NCBI GenBank assembly: GCA_964603155.1
Contig: CAZRTZ010000011.1
Coordinates: forward strand, 1-51,672
Length of the DNA: 51,672 nt
Source of the DNA: VAUL01 sp964603155
GTDB lineage: Bacteria > Desulfobacterota > Desulfuromonadia > Desulfuromonadales > BM103
Direction: 5' to 3'
A program made the position numbers and the translations under genes. Every line of letters begins with the position of its first letter. Positions within the stretch are counted from its first letter, which is position 1. The notes below the pieces were generated by a model, which worked only from the letters and a program-made list of their open reading frames with translations, had not been told where the DNA came from and made no database searches. Shown piece by piece: positions 33,022-41,935 of the stretch.

Positions 33022-33804
33022 ATGAATGTTTGTCTGCTGGCCAGTGGCAGCAAGGGGAATGCACTGCTGGTCGCCAGCGGCCGGACCTGCCTGCTGATCG
33101 ATGCCGGGCTGTCGGCTCGGGAGTTGTGCCGCCGCCTCGACTCGGTGGGGATCTCTCCGCAGGAGTTGACCGGGGTGGCCATCACCCATGAGCATGTCGA
33201 TCATGTCCGCGGGCTCGGTCTGTTGAGCCGTCGTTACAGCCTTCCGGTTTATCTGCATCACGCCGTGGCCGGGTCTTTGGCGGACAGCGAGCGTCCGGCG
33301 CGGGTTGTCGAATTCGACAGCGGGCACGATCTACAGTTTCAGGATTTCCTGCTGCGGGCCTTCCCGGTGACTCACGATGCTGTCGCGACGGTCGGCTTCA
33401 CAGTGACCGGTTTGTGCGGTAAACTCGGTGTGGCCACAGATCTCGGTGTGGCTACGCGACTGGTTGCCGAGGAGCTGCGTCATTGCCGGGCGCTGGTTCT
33501 GGAATCGAACCACGATGAGGAGCTGTTGCGCGAGGGCCCTTATCCCTGGCCGATCAAACAACGCATCAAAAGCAGCCACGGGCACCTGTCGAATCGCGAC
33601 AGTGCCGCCCTTCTGGAAAATTTGTGCTGGACCGGTCTGGAAACGGTTTGTCTGGCACACCTGAGCGATACCAACAACCACCCCGAATTGGCCGTCAGCG
33701 CCGCACGCGCAGTGCTTGACCGTCAGGATGGTTGTCATCCTGGCCTCTTGCTCGGCCGGCAAGACCGGCCGGTCGCCTGGACAATCGGCCAATCTGACCC
33801 GTAG
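33022..33804 (+). CDS. Metallo-beta-lactamase-fold hydrolase, WalJ/YycJ-like
   Basis: The 260-residue protein starts LLASGSKGNALLV, the mark of the YycJ/WalJ group, and has the metal-binding motif THEHVDHVRG, a later His (VTHDAV) and Asp (ATDLG), then SNHDEE and HGHLSN. In firmicutes the relatives are linked to cell wall and DNA-repair functions and may act as exonucleases. It lies between a sensor kinase gene and purB, with a 17-base gap before purB, so it probably shares that transcript. Confidence 0.8.
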   Translation: MNVCLLASGSKGNALLVASGRTCLLIDAGLSARELCRRLDSVGISPQELTGVAITHEHVDHVRGLGLLSRRYSLPVYLHHAVAGSLADSERPARVVEFDSGHDLQFQDFLLRAFPVTHDAVATVGFTVTGLCGKLGVATDLGVATRLVAEELRHCRALVLESNHDEELLREGPYPWPIKQRIKSSHGHLSNRDSAALLENLCWTGLETVCLAHLSDTNNHPELAVSAARAVLDRQDGCHPGLLLGRQDRPVAWTIGQSDP

Positions 33805-33821
33805 CAAAGGAGCACGACAGC

Positions 33822-35120
<1,299 letters not shown>

Positions 35121-35128
35121 TTACTTGT

Positions 35129-35177
35129 GTAGGGGCGCCATTTATGGCGCCCTGGGCGTGATAAATCACGCCCCTAC
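35129..35177. repeat. REP-like palindromic repeat between purB and purL
   Basis: Two hairpins stand side by side: GGGCGCCATTTATGGCGCCC (35133-35152) and GGGCGTGATAAATCACGCCC (35154-35173). The outer ends GTAGGGGCG and CGCCCCTAC also pair, so the whole unit can fold as a three-way structure. This form is typical of dispersed REP-type elements; further copies would be expected elsewhere in the genome. Confidence 0.7.
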
Positions 35178-35204
35178 GTTTATTGATGTCCAAGGATTAA
35201 CGAT

Positions 35205-38189
35205 ATGGCTTGGCGAATTCTGGCGGGACTGAAGGACGGGATTCGCGACGCACGCGGTGAGCGGGTGTGTCGCGAGATTCGCGAACATCTGGGGATTGCC
35301 CTGGAAAGTGTTCGCACCATCGATGTTTACACCGTCGACACGCAATTGACCGACGCGGAACTCCATGCGGCGGCCTTCGGTCCGTTCTGCGACCCGGTGG
35401 TGCAGGATGTGGTGATCGATCGACCGCTGCCCCGCGACTTCGACGTCCTCATCGAAGTGGGCTTTCGCCCCGGCGTGACCGACAACGTCGGGCGTACGGC
35501 GAAGGAGGCGATCCAGTACCTGACCGGGCGTCCCTTTGCCGCCGGCGAGGCGGTCTACACCTCGGTGCAATATCTGCTCAAGGGTCGGGTGGATGCCGTG
35601 GCGGCGGAGCGGATCGCCGCCGGTTTCCTGGCCAACGGCCTGATCCAGCGCTGGACCATCGTTGCCGCGAGCGAGTTTGATTCCGCAAAAGGGCTGCCGG
35701 TTGCCGTACCGAAGGTTGCCATGGGTGCCCATAGCGTTGCCGTACAGGAGATCGACCTCGACGTCAGCGACGAAGAGTTGCTGCAGATCAGCAAGGCCGG
35801 GATGCTGGCCTTGACCCTGGAGGAGATGAAGGTCATCCAGGGTCATGCCGCCGATCCGGTGGTGCAGGCCGAGCGCCGCAAGGCCGGTCTCGGCACGAAA
35901 CTGACAGACTGTGAACTGGAAGCGCTGGCCCAGACTTGGAGCGAGCACTGCAAGCACAAGATCTTTGCCGCGCGCATCGATTACGAGGACACGGTCACCG
36001 GCGAGAACAGCGAAATCAATTCGCTGTTCAAAAGTTATATCGTCCGCGCCACCAAAGAGCTGCGCGAGCGGGCAGGGGAGAAGGATATCTGCCTGTCGGT
36101 CTTCAAGGACAACGCCGGAGTCATCCGCTTCACCGATGACTGGAGCCTGGTCTTCAAGGTCGAGACTCACAACTCGCCGAGCGCTCTCGACCCCTACGGC
36201 GGGGCCTTGACCGGCATCGTCGGCGTCAACCGCGACTCCTTCGGGACGGGACAGGGGGCGAAGCTGCTGTTCAATACCGATGTCTTCTGCTTTGCCTCGC
36301 CGTTTTATGACAAGCCGCTGCCGCCGCGCCTGCTTCATCCGCGCCGGATCTTCGAGGGGGTGGTCGAAGGGGTCGAGCACGGGGGCAACAAGAGCGGCAT
36401 CCCTACGGTCAACGGTTCCATCGTCTTCGACGAGCGCTTCGCCGGCAAGCCTCTGGTCTACTGCGGGACCGGGGCGATCATGCCGTCGATAGTCAACGGC
36501 AAACCCGGGCATGAAAAACAGGCCAACGTCGGCGACCGCATCGTCATGGTCGGTGGTCGCATCGGCAAGGACGGCATCCACGGCGCCACCTTCTCCTCGG
36601 AGGAGTTGCACGAGGGCTCACCGGTGACGGCGGTACAGATCGGCGATCCGATCACCCAGAAGCGAATGTTCGACTTTTTGATCATCGCCCGCGACCGTGG
36701 TCTGTACAGCTCCATCACCGATAACGGCGCCGGGGGGCTCTCCTCCTCGGTCGGCGAAATGTCGCAGGATACCGGCGGTTTCGAGATGCACCTCGACCGT
36801 GCGCCGCTCAAGTACCCCGGCCTGCAGCCGTGGGAGATTCTCATCTCCGAAGCCCAGGAGCGCATGACCCTGGCGGTGCCGCCGCAGCATCTCGAGGCGT
36901 TTCTCACGCTGGCCAGGGAGATGGATGTCGAGGCCACCGATCTCGGCTTCTTCACCGATTCCGGCTATTACCACTGCCTCTACCAGGGGAAGACTGTCAC
37001 CTGGCTGCCGATGGCGTTCCTCCACGACGGGGTGCCGCAGCTGCGTATCCCGGCACGCTGGGTGCCGCCTGCAGTCGCCGAGCCGAAGCTGGAGGCAAAG
37101 ACGGATTGTGACGCAACTCTGAAGAGTTTACTTGCCAGTCTTAATGTCTGTTCGAAAGAGAGCGTGGTTCGTCGTTATGACCACGAAGTACAGGCCGGCA
37201 CCGTGGTCAAGCCGCTCACCGGCGTGGTCAACGACGGCCCTTCCGATGCCGCCGTGGTCCGCCCGCTCCCCGATTCCTTTGCCGGCGTCGTGGTGGCGCA
37301 CGGCATCTGCCCGCGCTATTCGGACATCGATACCTATCACATGACCGCCAATGCCATTGACGAGGCGCTGCGCAACTACGTGGCGGTCGGCGGTGACATC
37401 GACCACGTCGCCGGCCTGGACAACTTCTGCTGGTGCGATCCGGTCAAGAGTGACAAAACCCCTGACGGCGAATACAAGGCCGCCCAGCTGGTGCGCTCCA
37501 ACCGGGCCCTCTTCGACTACTGCATGGCTTATGGCGTGCCGCTGATCTCCGGCAAGGATTCGATGAAGAACGACTACCAGATCGGCGACACCAAGATCTC
37601 TATTCCGCCGACGCTGCTTTTTTCGGTCATCGGCAAGATCCACGACGTGCGCCGGGCGACGACCATGGATGCCAAATCCGCCGGTGACCTGGTCTATCTG
37701 CTCGGAATCACCCGCAACGAACTCGGTGGTTCGGAGTACTACGCGCTGTACGGCCACACCGGCCGCAACGTTCCGCAAGTCGATGCAGACACTGCCATGC
37801 GCCGCTACCGTAGCGTCAATGCCGCTCAGGCCGTGGGGCTGCTGGCCTCCTGCCACGACCTCTCCGACGGCGGTTTGGGTGTGGCACTGGCTGAAACGGC
37901 TTTTGCCGGCGGGCTGGGGCTGAGGATCGATCTCGGCCGGGTGCCGGCCGAAGGTTCTCTTGGCGACGATGTGCTGCTGTTCAGCGAATCGGCCAGTCGC
38001 CTGCTGGTCACCGTGCGTCCAGAGCACCGTGAGCGCTTCGAGGCTCTCTTTGCCGGTCAGGCATGCTCTTGTCTCGGCACGGTGACGGCTGAGCGGGAGT
38101 TGCGCATCACCGGGCACAACGGCGCAGTGCTGGTCAGCAACATCGACGATCTCAAGGCGGCGTGGCAAAGCCCGCTGCGGGAGATGTAA
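35205..38189 (+). CDS. purL: Phosphoribosylformylglycinamidine synthase, PurS-PurL fusion
   Basis: The 994-residue protein has a PurS-like N-terminal part (about 1-180, with VDVYTVDTQLTD replaced here by IDVYTVDTQLTD and FDVLIEVGFRPGVTDN) joined to a full PurL synthetase: TWSEHCKHKIF, the ATP/Mg region FKVETHNSPSALDPYGGA, GIVGVNRD, and the second half with SGKDSMKND and CHDLSDGGLGVALAE. It converts FGAR to FGAM with ATP and ammonia supplied by PurQ. The architecture is between the three-protein type and the single-chain type. AAGGA precedes the ATG. Confidence 0.93.
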   Translation: MAWRILAGLKDGIRDARGERVCREIREHLGIALESVRTIDVYTVDTQLTDAELHAAAFGPFCDPVVQDVVIDRPLPRDFDVLIEVGFRPGVTDNVGRTAKEAIQYLTGRPFAAGEAVYTSVQYLLKGRVDAVAAERIAAGFLANGLIQRWTIVAASEFDSAKGLPVAVPKVAMGAHSVAVQEIDLDVSDEELLQISKAGMLALTLEEMKVIQGHAADPVVQAERRKAGLGTKLTDCELEALAQTWSEHCKHKIFAARIDYEDTVTGENSEINSLFKSYIVRATKELRERAGEKDICLSVFKDNAGVIRFTDDWSLVFKVETHNSPSALDPYGGALTGIVGVNRDSFGTGQGAKLLFNTDVFCFASPFYDKPLPPRLLHPRRIFEGVVEGVEHGGNKSGIPTVNGSIVFDERFAGKPLVYCGTGAIMPSIVNGKPGHEKQANVGDRIVMVGGRIGKDGIHGATFSSEELHEGSPVTAVQIGDPITQKRMFDFLIIARDRGLYSSITDNGAGGLSSSVGEMSQDTGGFEMHLDRAPLKYPGLQPWEILISEAQERMTLAVPPQHLEAFLTLAREMDVEATDLGFFTDSGYYHCLYQGKTVTWLPMAFLHDGVPQLRIPARWVPPAVAEPKLEAKTDCDATLKSLLASLNVCSKESVVRRYDHEVQAGTVVKPLTGVVNDGPSDAAVVRPLPDSFAGVVVAHGICPRYSDIDTYHMTANAIDEALRNYVAVGGDIDHVAGLDNFCWCDPVKSDKTPDGEYKAAQLVRSNRALFDYCMAYGVPLISGKDSMKNDYQIGDTKISIPPTLLFSVIGKIHDVRRATTMDAKSAGDLVYLLGITRNELGGSEYYALYGHTGRNVPQVDADTAMRRYRSVNAAQAVGLLASCHDLSDGGLGVALAETAFAGGLGLRIDLGRVPAEGSLGDDVLLFSESASRLLVTVRPEHRERFEALFAGQACSCLGTVTAERELRITGHNGAVLVSNIDDLKAAWQSPLREM

Positions 38190-38190
38190 T

Positions 38191-39012
38191 ATGAAAAGTG
38201 TGCGCGCCATCGTCATTACCGGCAACGGCACCAACTGCGAGCGCGAAGTCGCCACGGCCTGTCGTCTGGCCGGTGCCGAGTGTGATATCGTTCATATCGC
38301 CGAACTGCTGGCCGGTCGGCAGCGGCTCGACGGGTACCACTTTCTCAACCTGGCCGGAGGTTTTCTCGATGGCGATGACCTTGGCAGCGCCAAGGCCGGC
38401 GCCAACCGCATGCAATATGCGCGTGTGGCGGGCAGCAAGGAGACGCTGGCCGATCAGTTGCAGCGCTTCATCGCCGCCGGCAAACTGGTCATGGGGGTGT
38501 GCAACGGTTTCCAGCTGATGGTGAAGATGGGGTTGCTGCCGGCCCTCGGCGGCGACTACCGTACCCAGAGCGCCACCCTGACCTTCAACGACAGCGGCCA
38601 CTTCGAGGACCGCTGGTGCGGGCTGGTTGTCGACCCGGCCTCGCCGTGCGTCTTCACCAAAGGGCTCGATCGGCTCTATTTCCCGGTGCGTCACGGCGAG
38701 GGGAAGTTCGTGCCTGCTTCCGACGAGGTTCTTGCGGCCATCGACTCGCAACATCTGGCGGCGGTAAGATATTGCGGTCCCGACGGTGCGCCGACCATGG
38801 ATTACCCGGCCAACCCCAACGGTTCGACGGCGGCGATCGCCGGGGTCTGCGACGCGACCGGCCGTTTGTTCGGCCTGATGCCGCATCCCGAGGCCTACGT
38901 GCATCGTACCCATCATCCGCGCTGGACCCGCGAGCCCGGCCTGCCGGAAGAGGGGATGGGATTGTGGCTTTACCGGAATGCGGTGGACTTCATCGAGAAA
39001 GAGCTGCTTTAA
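38191..39012 (+). CDS. purQ: Phosphoribosylformylglycinamidine synthase, glutaminase subunit
   Basis: The 273-residue class I glutamine amidotransferase has the nucleophile Cys in GVCNGFQLMVKMG and the His-Glu pair in MPHPEAYVH. It feeds ammonia to PurL. It is about 40 residues longer than the common small PurQ, as expected for the form that pairs with a PurS-PurL fusion. Its ATG starts one base after the purL stop, so translation is probably coupled. Confidence 0.93.
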   Translation: MKSVRAIVITGNGTNCEREVATACRLAGAECDIVHIAELLAGRQRLDGYHFLNLAGGFLDGDDLGSAKAGANRMQYARVAGSKETLADQLQRFIAAGKLVMGVCNGFQLMVKMGLLPALGGDYRTQSATLTFNDSGHFEDRWCGLVVDPASPCVFTKGLDRLYFPVRHGEGKFVPASDEVLAAIDSQHLAAVRYCGPDGAPTMDYPANPNGSTAAIAGVCDATGRLFGLMPHPEAYVHRTHHPRWTREPGLPEEGMGLWLYRNAVDFIEKELL

Positions 39013-39113
39013 CACAGGTTCGAGGTCCGGGAATCGAGGTCCGAGGTTGTAACCACGCAACCCGGACCCCGTACCCTGCACCCCGCCCCCAGATTTCTGG
39101 AGATTTTCAGCGA

Positions 39114-40523
39114 ATGTTCGACAAGTTCAACGATGAATGCGGCGTCTTCGGCATCTTCGGCCATGAAGAAGCCGCCAACCTGACTTACCTCGGCCTGTAC
39201 GCCCTGCAGCACCGTGGTCAGGAAGGGTGCGGGATTGTCTCTTCCGATGGGCAGAATCTTTATGCCTGGCGCGGCATGGGGCTGGTCTCCGACGTCTTCA
39301 AGAAGGACCGAACCTTCTCCCGGCTTCCCGGGCGCAACGCCATCGGCCACGTACGCTATTCCACTGCCGGCGGCAACGATCTGAAGAACGTGCAGCCGAT
39401 CATGGTCGACTATCACCGTGGCAGCATCGCCGTCGCGCACAACGGTAACCTGGTCAATGCCCGCGAGCTCCGTAACGAACTGGAGCAGGCCGGCTCGATC
39501 TTTTCCACCACCTCCGATACCGAGGTCATCATCCACCTGTTGGCCCGCAGCCAGTGCGACCTGCTGCCGGACCGGCTGACCGAGGCCCTGTCCACGGTCA
39601 AGGGCGCTTACAGCGCGGTGTTTCTTACCGAGACCCGCATGGTGGCGGTGCGCGATCCCAACGGCTTCCGGCCGCTGGTTCTCGGCCGTCTCAACGAAGC
39701 CTACGTGGTTGCCTCGGAAACCTGCGCCTTCGACCTCATCGAGGCCGAGTTCATCCGCGAAATCGAACCGGGGGAGATGATTGTCATCAACAAGGACGGG
39801 ATGAAGTCGTACCGCCCCTTCGCCCCGGCGCAGCCAACCCCGTGCATCTTCGAATTCATCTACTTCGCCCGTCCCGACAGCACCATCTTTGGGCGCCAGG
39901 TTTATCAGATCCGCAAACAGTTCGGCCGGCAGCTGGCGATCGAGCATCCGGTCGAGGCCGACCTGGTGGTGGCGGTCCCCGATTCCGGAATGCCGGCGGC
40001 GATCGGCTATGCCGAGCAGGCCGGGATTCCGTTCGAGCTGGGCCTGATCCGCAATCACTACGTCGGTCGCACCTTCATTGAGCCGCAGCAGTCGATCCGG
40101 CATTTCGGCGTCAAGCTCAAGCTCAACCCGATCCGTTCGATCATCGAGGGGAAACGGGTGGTGGTGGTCGACGACTCGATCGTACGCGGCACCACGGCGC
40201 GCAAGATCATCAAGATGATCCGCAACGCCGGGGCGAGGGAGGTGCACGTTCGCATCTCCAGCCCGCCGACCAGCTTCCCCTGTTACTACGGGATCGACAC
40301 GCCGACCCGCAAGGAACTGATTTCCTCGTCGCACTCCGTCGAGGAAATCAACCGCTACATCACCTCCGACACCCTTGGCTACCTCAGCCGTGAAGGGATG
40401 CTGGCTGCCGCCGGGGAGAAGGTCGACACCACCTCGATCCCTTTCTGCGACGCCTGTTTCAGCGGGCACTATCCGGTCAAATTCCCGCGTCTTAAGGACG
40501 ATACGCAGCTGGGACTTTTCTAA
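39114..40523 (+). CDS. purF: Amidophosphoribosyltransferase
   Basis: The 469-residue protein makes phosphoribosylamine from PRPP and glutamine, the first step of purine synthesis. The glutaminase Cys is residue 9 (NDECGVFGIFG), so an eight-residue propeptide must be removed, as in the Bacillus type. The PRPP loop is VVVVDDSIVRGTT. Cys residues near the C-terminus (FCDACFSG) fit the iron-sulfur-containing class. The start at 39114 has GGAG at a long spacing. The 101-base gap after purQ contains TCGAGGTCCG twice (39020 and 39034). Confidence 0.94.
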   Translation: MFDKFNDECGVFGIFGHEEAANLTYLGLYALQHRGQEGCGIVSSDGQNLYAWRGMGLVSDVFKKDRTFSRLPGRNAIGHVRYSTAGGNDLKNVQPIMVDYHRGSIAVAHNGNLVNARELRNELEQAGSIFSTTSDTEVIIHLLARSQCDLLPDRLTEALSTVKGAYSAVFLTETRMVAVRDPNGFRPLVLGRLNEAYVVASETCAFDLIEAEFIREIEPGEMIVINKDGMKSYRPFAPAQPTPCIFEFIYFARPDSTIFGRQVYQIRKQFGRQLAIEHPVEADLVVAVPDSGMPAAIGYAEQAGIPFELGLIRNHYVGRTFIEPQQSIRHFGVKLKLNPIRSIIEGKRVVVVDDSIVRGTTARKIIKMIRNAGAREVHVRISSPPTSFPCYYGIDTPTRKELISSSHSVEEINRYITSDTLGYLSREGMLAAAGEKVDTTSIPFCDACFSGHYPVKFPRLKDDTQLGLF

Positions 40524-40620
40524 CCCGTGAATACAGAATATGTGCGTCATGGTTTCCCAGTTTTTATTCTGACTCCTGGATTCTGGATTCGCATTTAAAT
40601 AGCTTGCAAGGAGAAGGTAA

Positions 40621-41181
40621 ATGACCGCAGCCGAACGCAACGAACTGATGCAGATCATCCGCGAACTGTCCTACGAGGAGCGTGAAGTCACGCTGGCCTC
40701 CGGGCGCAAGAGCAACTTCTACTTCGACGGCAAGCAGACCTGCCTGCACGCCAAGGGGGGGCTGCTGGTCGGCAAGGCCTTTTGGGAGGAGGTCAAGCAA
40801 CTGCCCGGCCCGATTCACGGGGTCGGCGGGCTGACCCTCGGTGCCGATCCGATCGCCACCGCGACCTCCATTGCCGCCGCCCTTGACGGCCAGGCCGTGC
40901 ACGCCTTCATCATCCGCAAGGAGCCCAAAGGGCACGGCACCGGTCAGTGGCTGGAAGGGCGCAAGAACCTTCCCAACGGGTCGCGGGTCGTCATCGTCGA
41001 GGACGTGACCACCACCGGCGGTTCCTCGATGAAGGCCGTTGAGCGCGCTCAGCTCGAAGGGCTGGACGTGGTCGGCATCGTCACTCTGGTCGATCGTGAG
41101 GAAGGGGCCAGGGAGAATATCGAGGGGGCAGGGCAGGTGTTGCGGTCGGTCTTTACCCGCACCCAGGTGGTCGGCAAGTAA
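40621..41181 (+). CDS. pyrE: Orotate phosphoribosyltransferase
   Basis: The 186-residue protein has the PRPP-binding motif VVIVEDVTTTGGSSMKAVE and the GGLTLGADPIATA segment of PyrE. It joins orotate to PRPP to give OMP in pyrimidine synthesis. AAGGAG lies seven bases before the ATG. The 97-base gap after purF has a low-complexity stretch (GACTCCTGGATTCTGGATTC) of a kind often dispersed in such genomes. It ends the nucleotide block and is followed by a bidirectional terminator. Confidence 0.94.
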   Translation: MTAAERNELMQIIRELSYEEREVTLASGRKSNFYFDGKQTCLHAKGGLLVGKAFWEEVKQLPGPIHGVGGLTLGADPIATATSIAAALDGQAVHAFIIRKEPKGHGTGQWLEGRKNLPNGSRVVIVEDVTTTGGSSMKAVERAQLEGLDVVGIVTLVDREEGARENIEGAGQVLRSVFTRTQVVGK

Positions 41182-41289
41182 ACCGTCGGATTGGCGTCTG
41201 TGGCGCCGTTGAAAGGAGCTGCCCCTGTTGAATCGTTAAGTGGATTCAAAGCGCGCAGCGCAATGCAGCTGTTCAACCATTCAATAAAC

Positions 41290-41322
41290 GCGAAAGGCCC
41301 GCCAGATTGGCGGGCCTTTCGC
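41290..41322. terminator. Bidirectional terminator between pyrE and the MaoC gene
   Basis: A perfect 14-bp stem (GCGAAAGGCCCGCC with GGCGGGCCTTTCGC) with a five-base loop lies between two convergent genes, directly at the stop codon of the minus-strand gene. Confidence 0.8.
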
Positions 41323-41799
41323 TTACGGATAGACCCTTACCACCTGCTCGGCAATCAGCGCCGGCTTGCTCCCCCCGTCGATGTCCACGGTAAACAGGTA
41401 GATCGCTTCCAATCCCTGGTCGAGGGCGGTTGCCTCTTTGAGCGTGGTCCGGGCGCGCACGCGGTCGCCGCACTTGACCGGTGCCGGGAAGCGCAGCTTG
41501 TTCAGGCCGTAGTTGACGCGCAGGCGCATCCCGGGAAAATGCCGCTGCAGGTAGTCAGGGGTGTTGCTGGCGGTCAGAAAGGGGAGGAGGGAGAGGGTCA
41601 GGAAGCCGTGGGCCACGGTCGTGCCGTACGGCGACTCCTTGGCGGCGCGGAGCGGATCGATGTGAATCCACTGGGTGTCGCCGGTGGCGGCGGCAAAGGC
41701 GTCGATGCGGGACTGGTCGATGGTCAGCCAGTCGCCGACGGCGATTTCGCTGCCGAATTGCGGGCGCAACTGTTCGAGTAGCGTGGTTTGTACTGACAT
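41323..41799 (-). CDS. MaoC-like (R)-specific enoyl-CoA hydratase
   Basis: The 158-residue hot-dog-fold protein has the hydratase motif with catalytic Asp and His (DAFAAATGDTQWIHIDP) and the following AHGFLTLSLLP. It probably hydrates enoyl-CoA or a related thioester in fatty-acid metabolism; the exact substrate is unknown. GAGG precedes the ATG. It is a single-gene unit, divergent from the 41936 gene. Confidence 0.85.
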   Translation of the reverse strand: MSVQTTLLEQLRPQFGSEIAVGDWLTIDQSRIDAFAAATGDTQWIHIDPLRAAKESPYGTTVAHGFLTLSLLPFLTASNTPDYLQRHFPGMRLRVNYGLNKLRFPAPVKCGDRVRARTTLKEATALDQGLEAIYLFTVDIDGGSKPALIAEQVVRVYP

Positions 41800-41864
41800 G
41801 GGATCCTCGTTTTATGATGGAGAAGAGTGATGCGCTGGTTATATATCGCGAAATCAAGGCCGGT

Positions 41865-41892
41865 TTGAAGAAGAAATCATTTGGTGTATAAC
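41865..41892 (+). promoter_or_regulatory. Likely promoter of the 41936-45300 gene pair
   Basis: TTGAAG (41865-41870) and TATAAC (41887-41892) are separated by 16 bases and read toward the ATG at 41936. Confidence 0.5.
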
Positions 41893-41935
41893 TATCCCGT
41901 AAGTTCTTAATCTCCGAAATCTCACCGGGGTCACA

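Noticed and set aside
35166..36611. Long minus-strand frame of 481 codons opposite purL
   Set aside because: No family features and no start signal; purL on the other strand is certain.
38499..39113. Upstream extension of the purF frame
   Set aside because: It overlaps purQ in another frame; PurF must begin near its catalytic Cys, which fits the ATG at 39114.
39009..40658. Long minus-strand frame of 549 codons
   Set aside because: It is antisense to purF, which has all catalytic motifs; long shadow frames are expected at this GC content.
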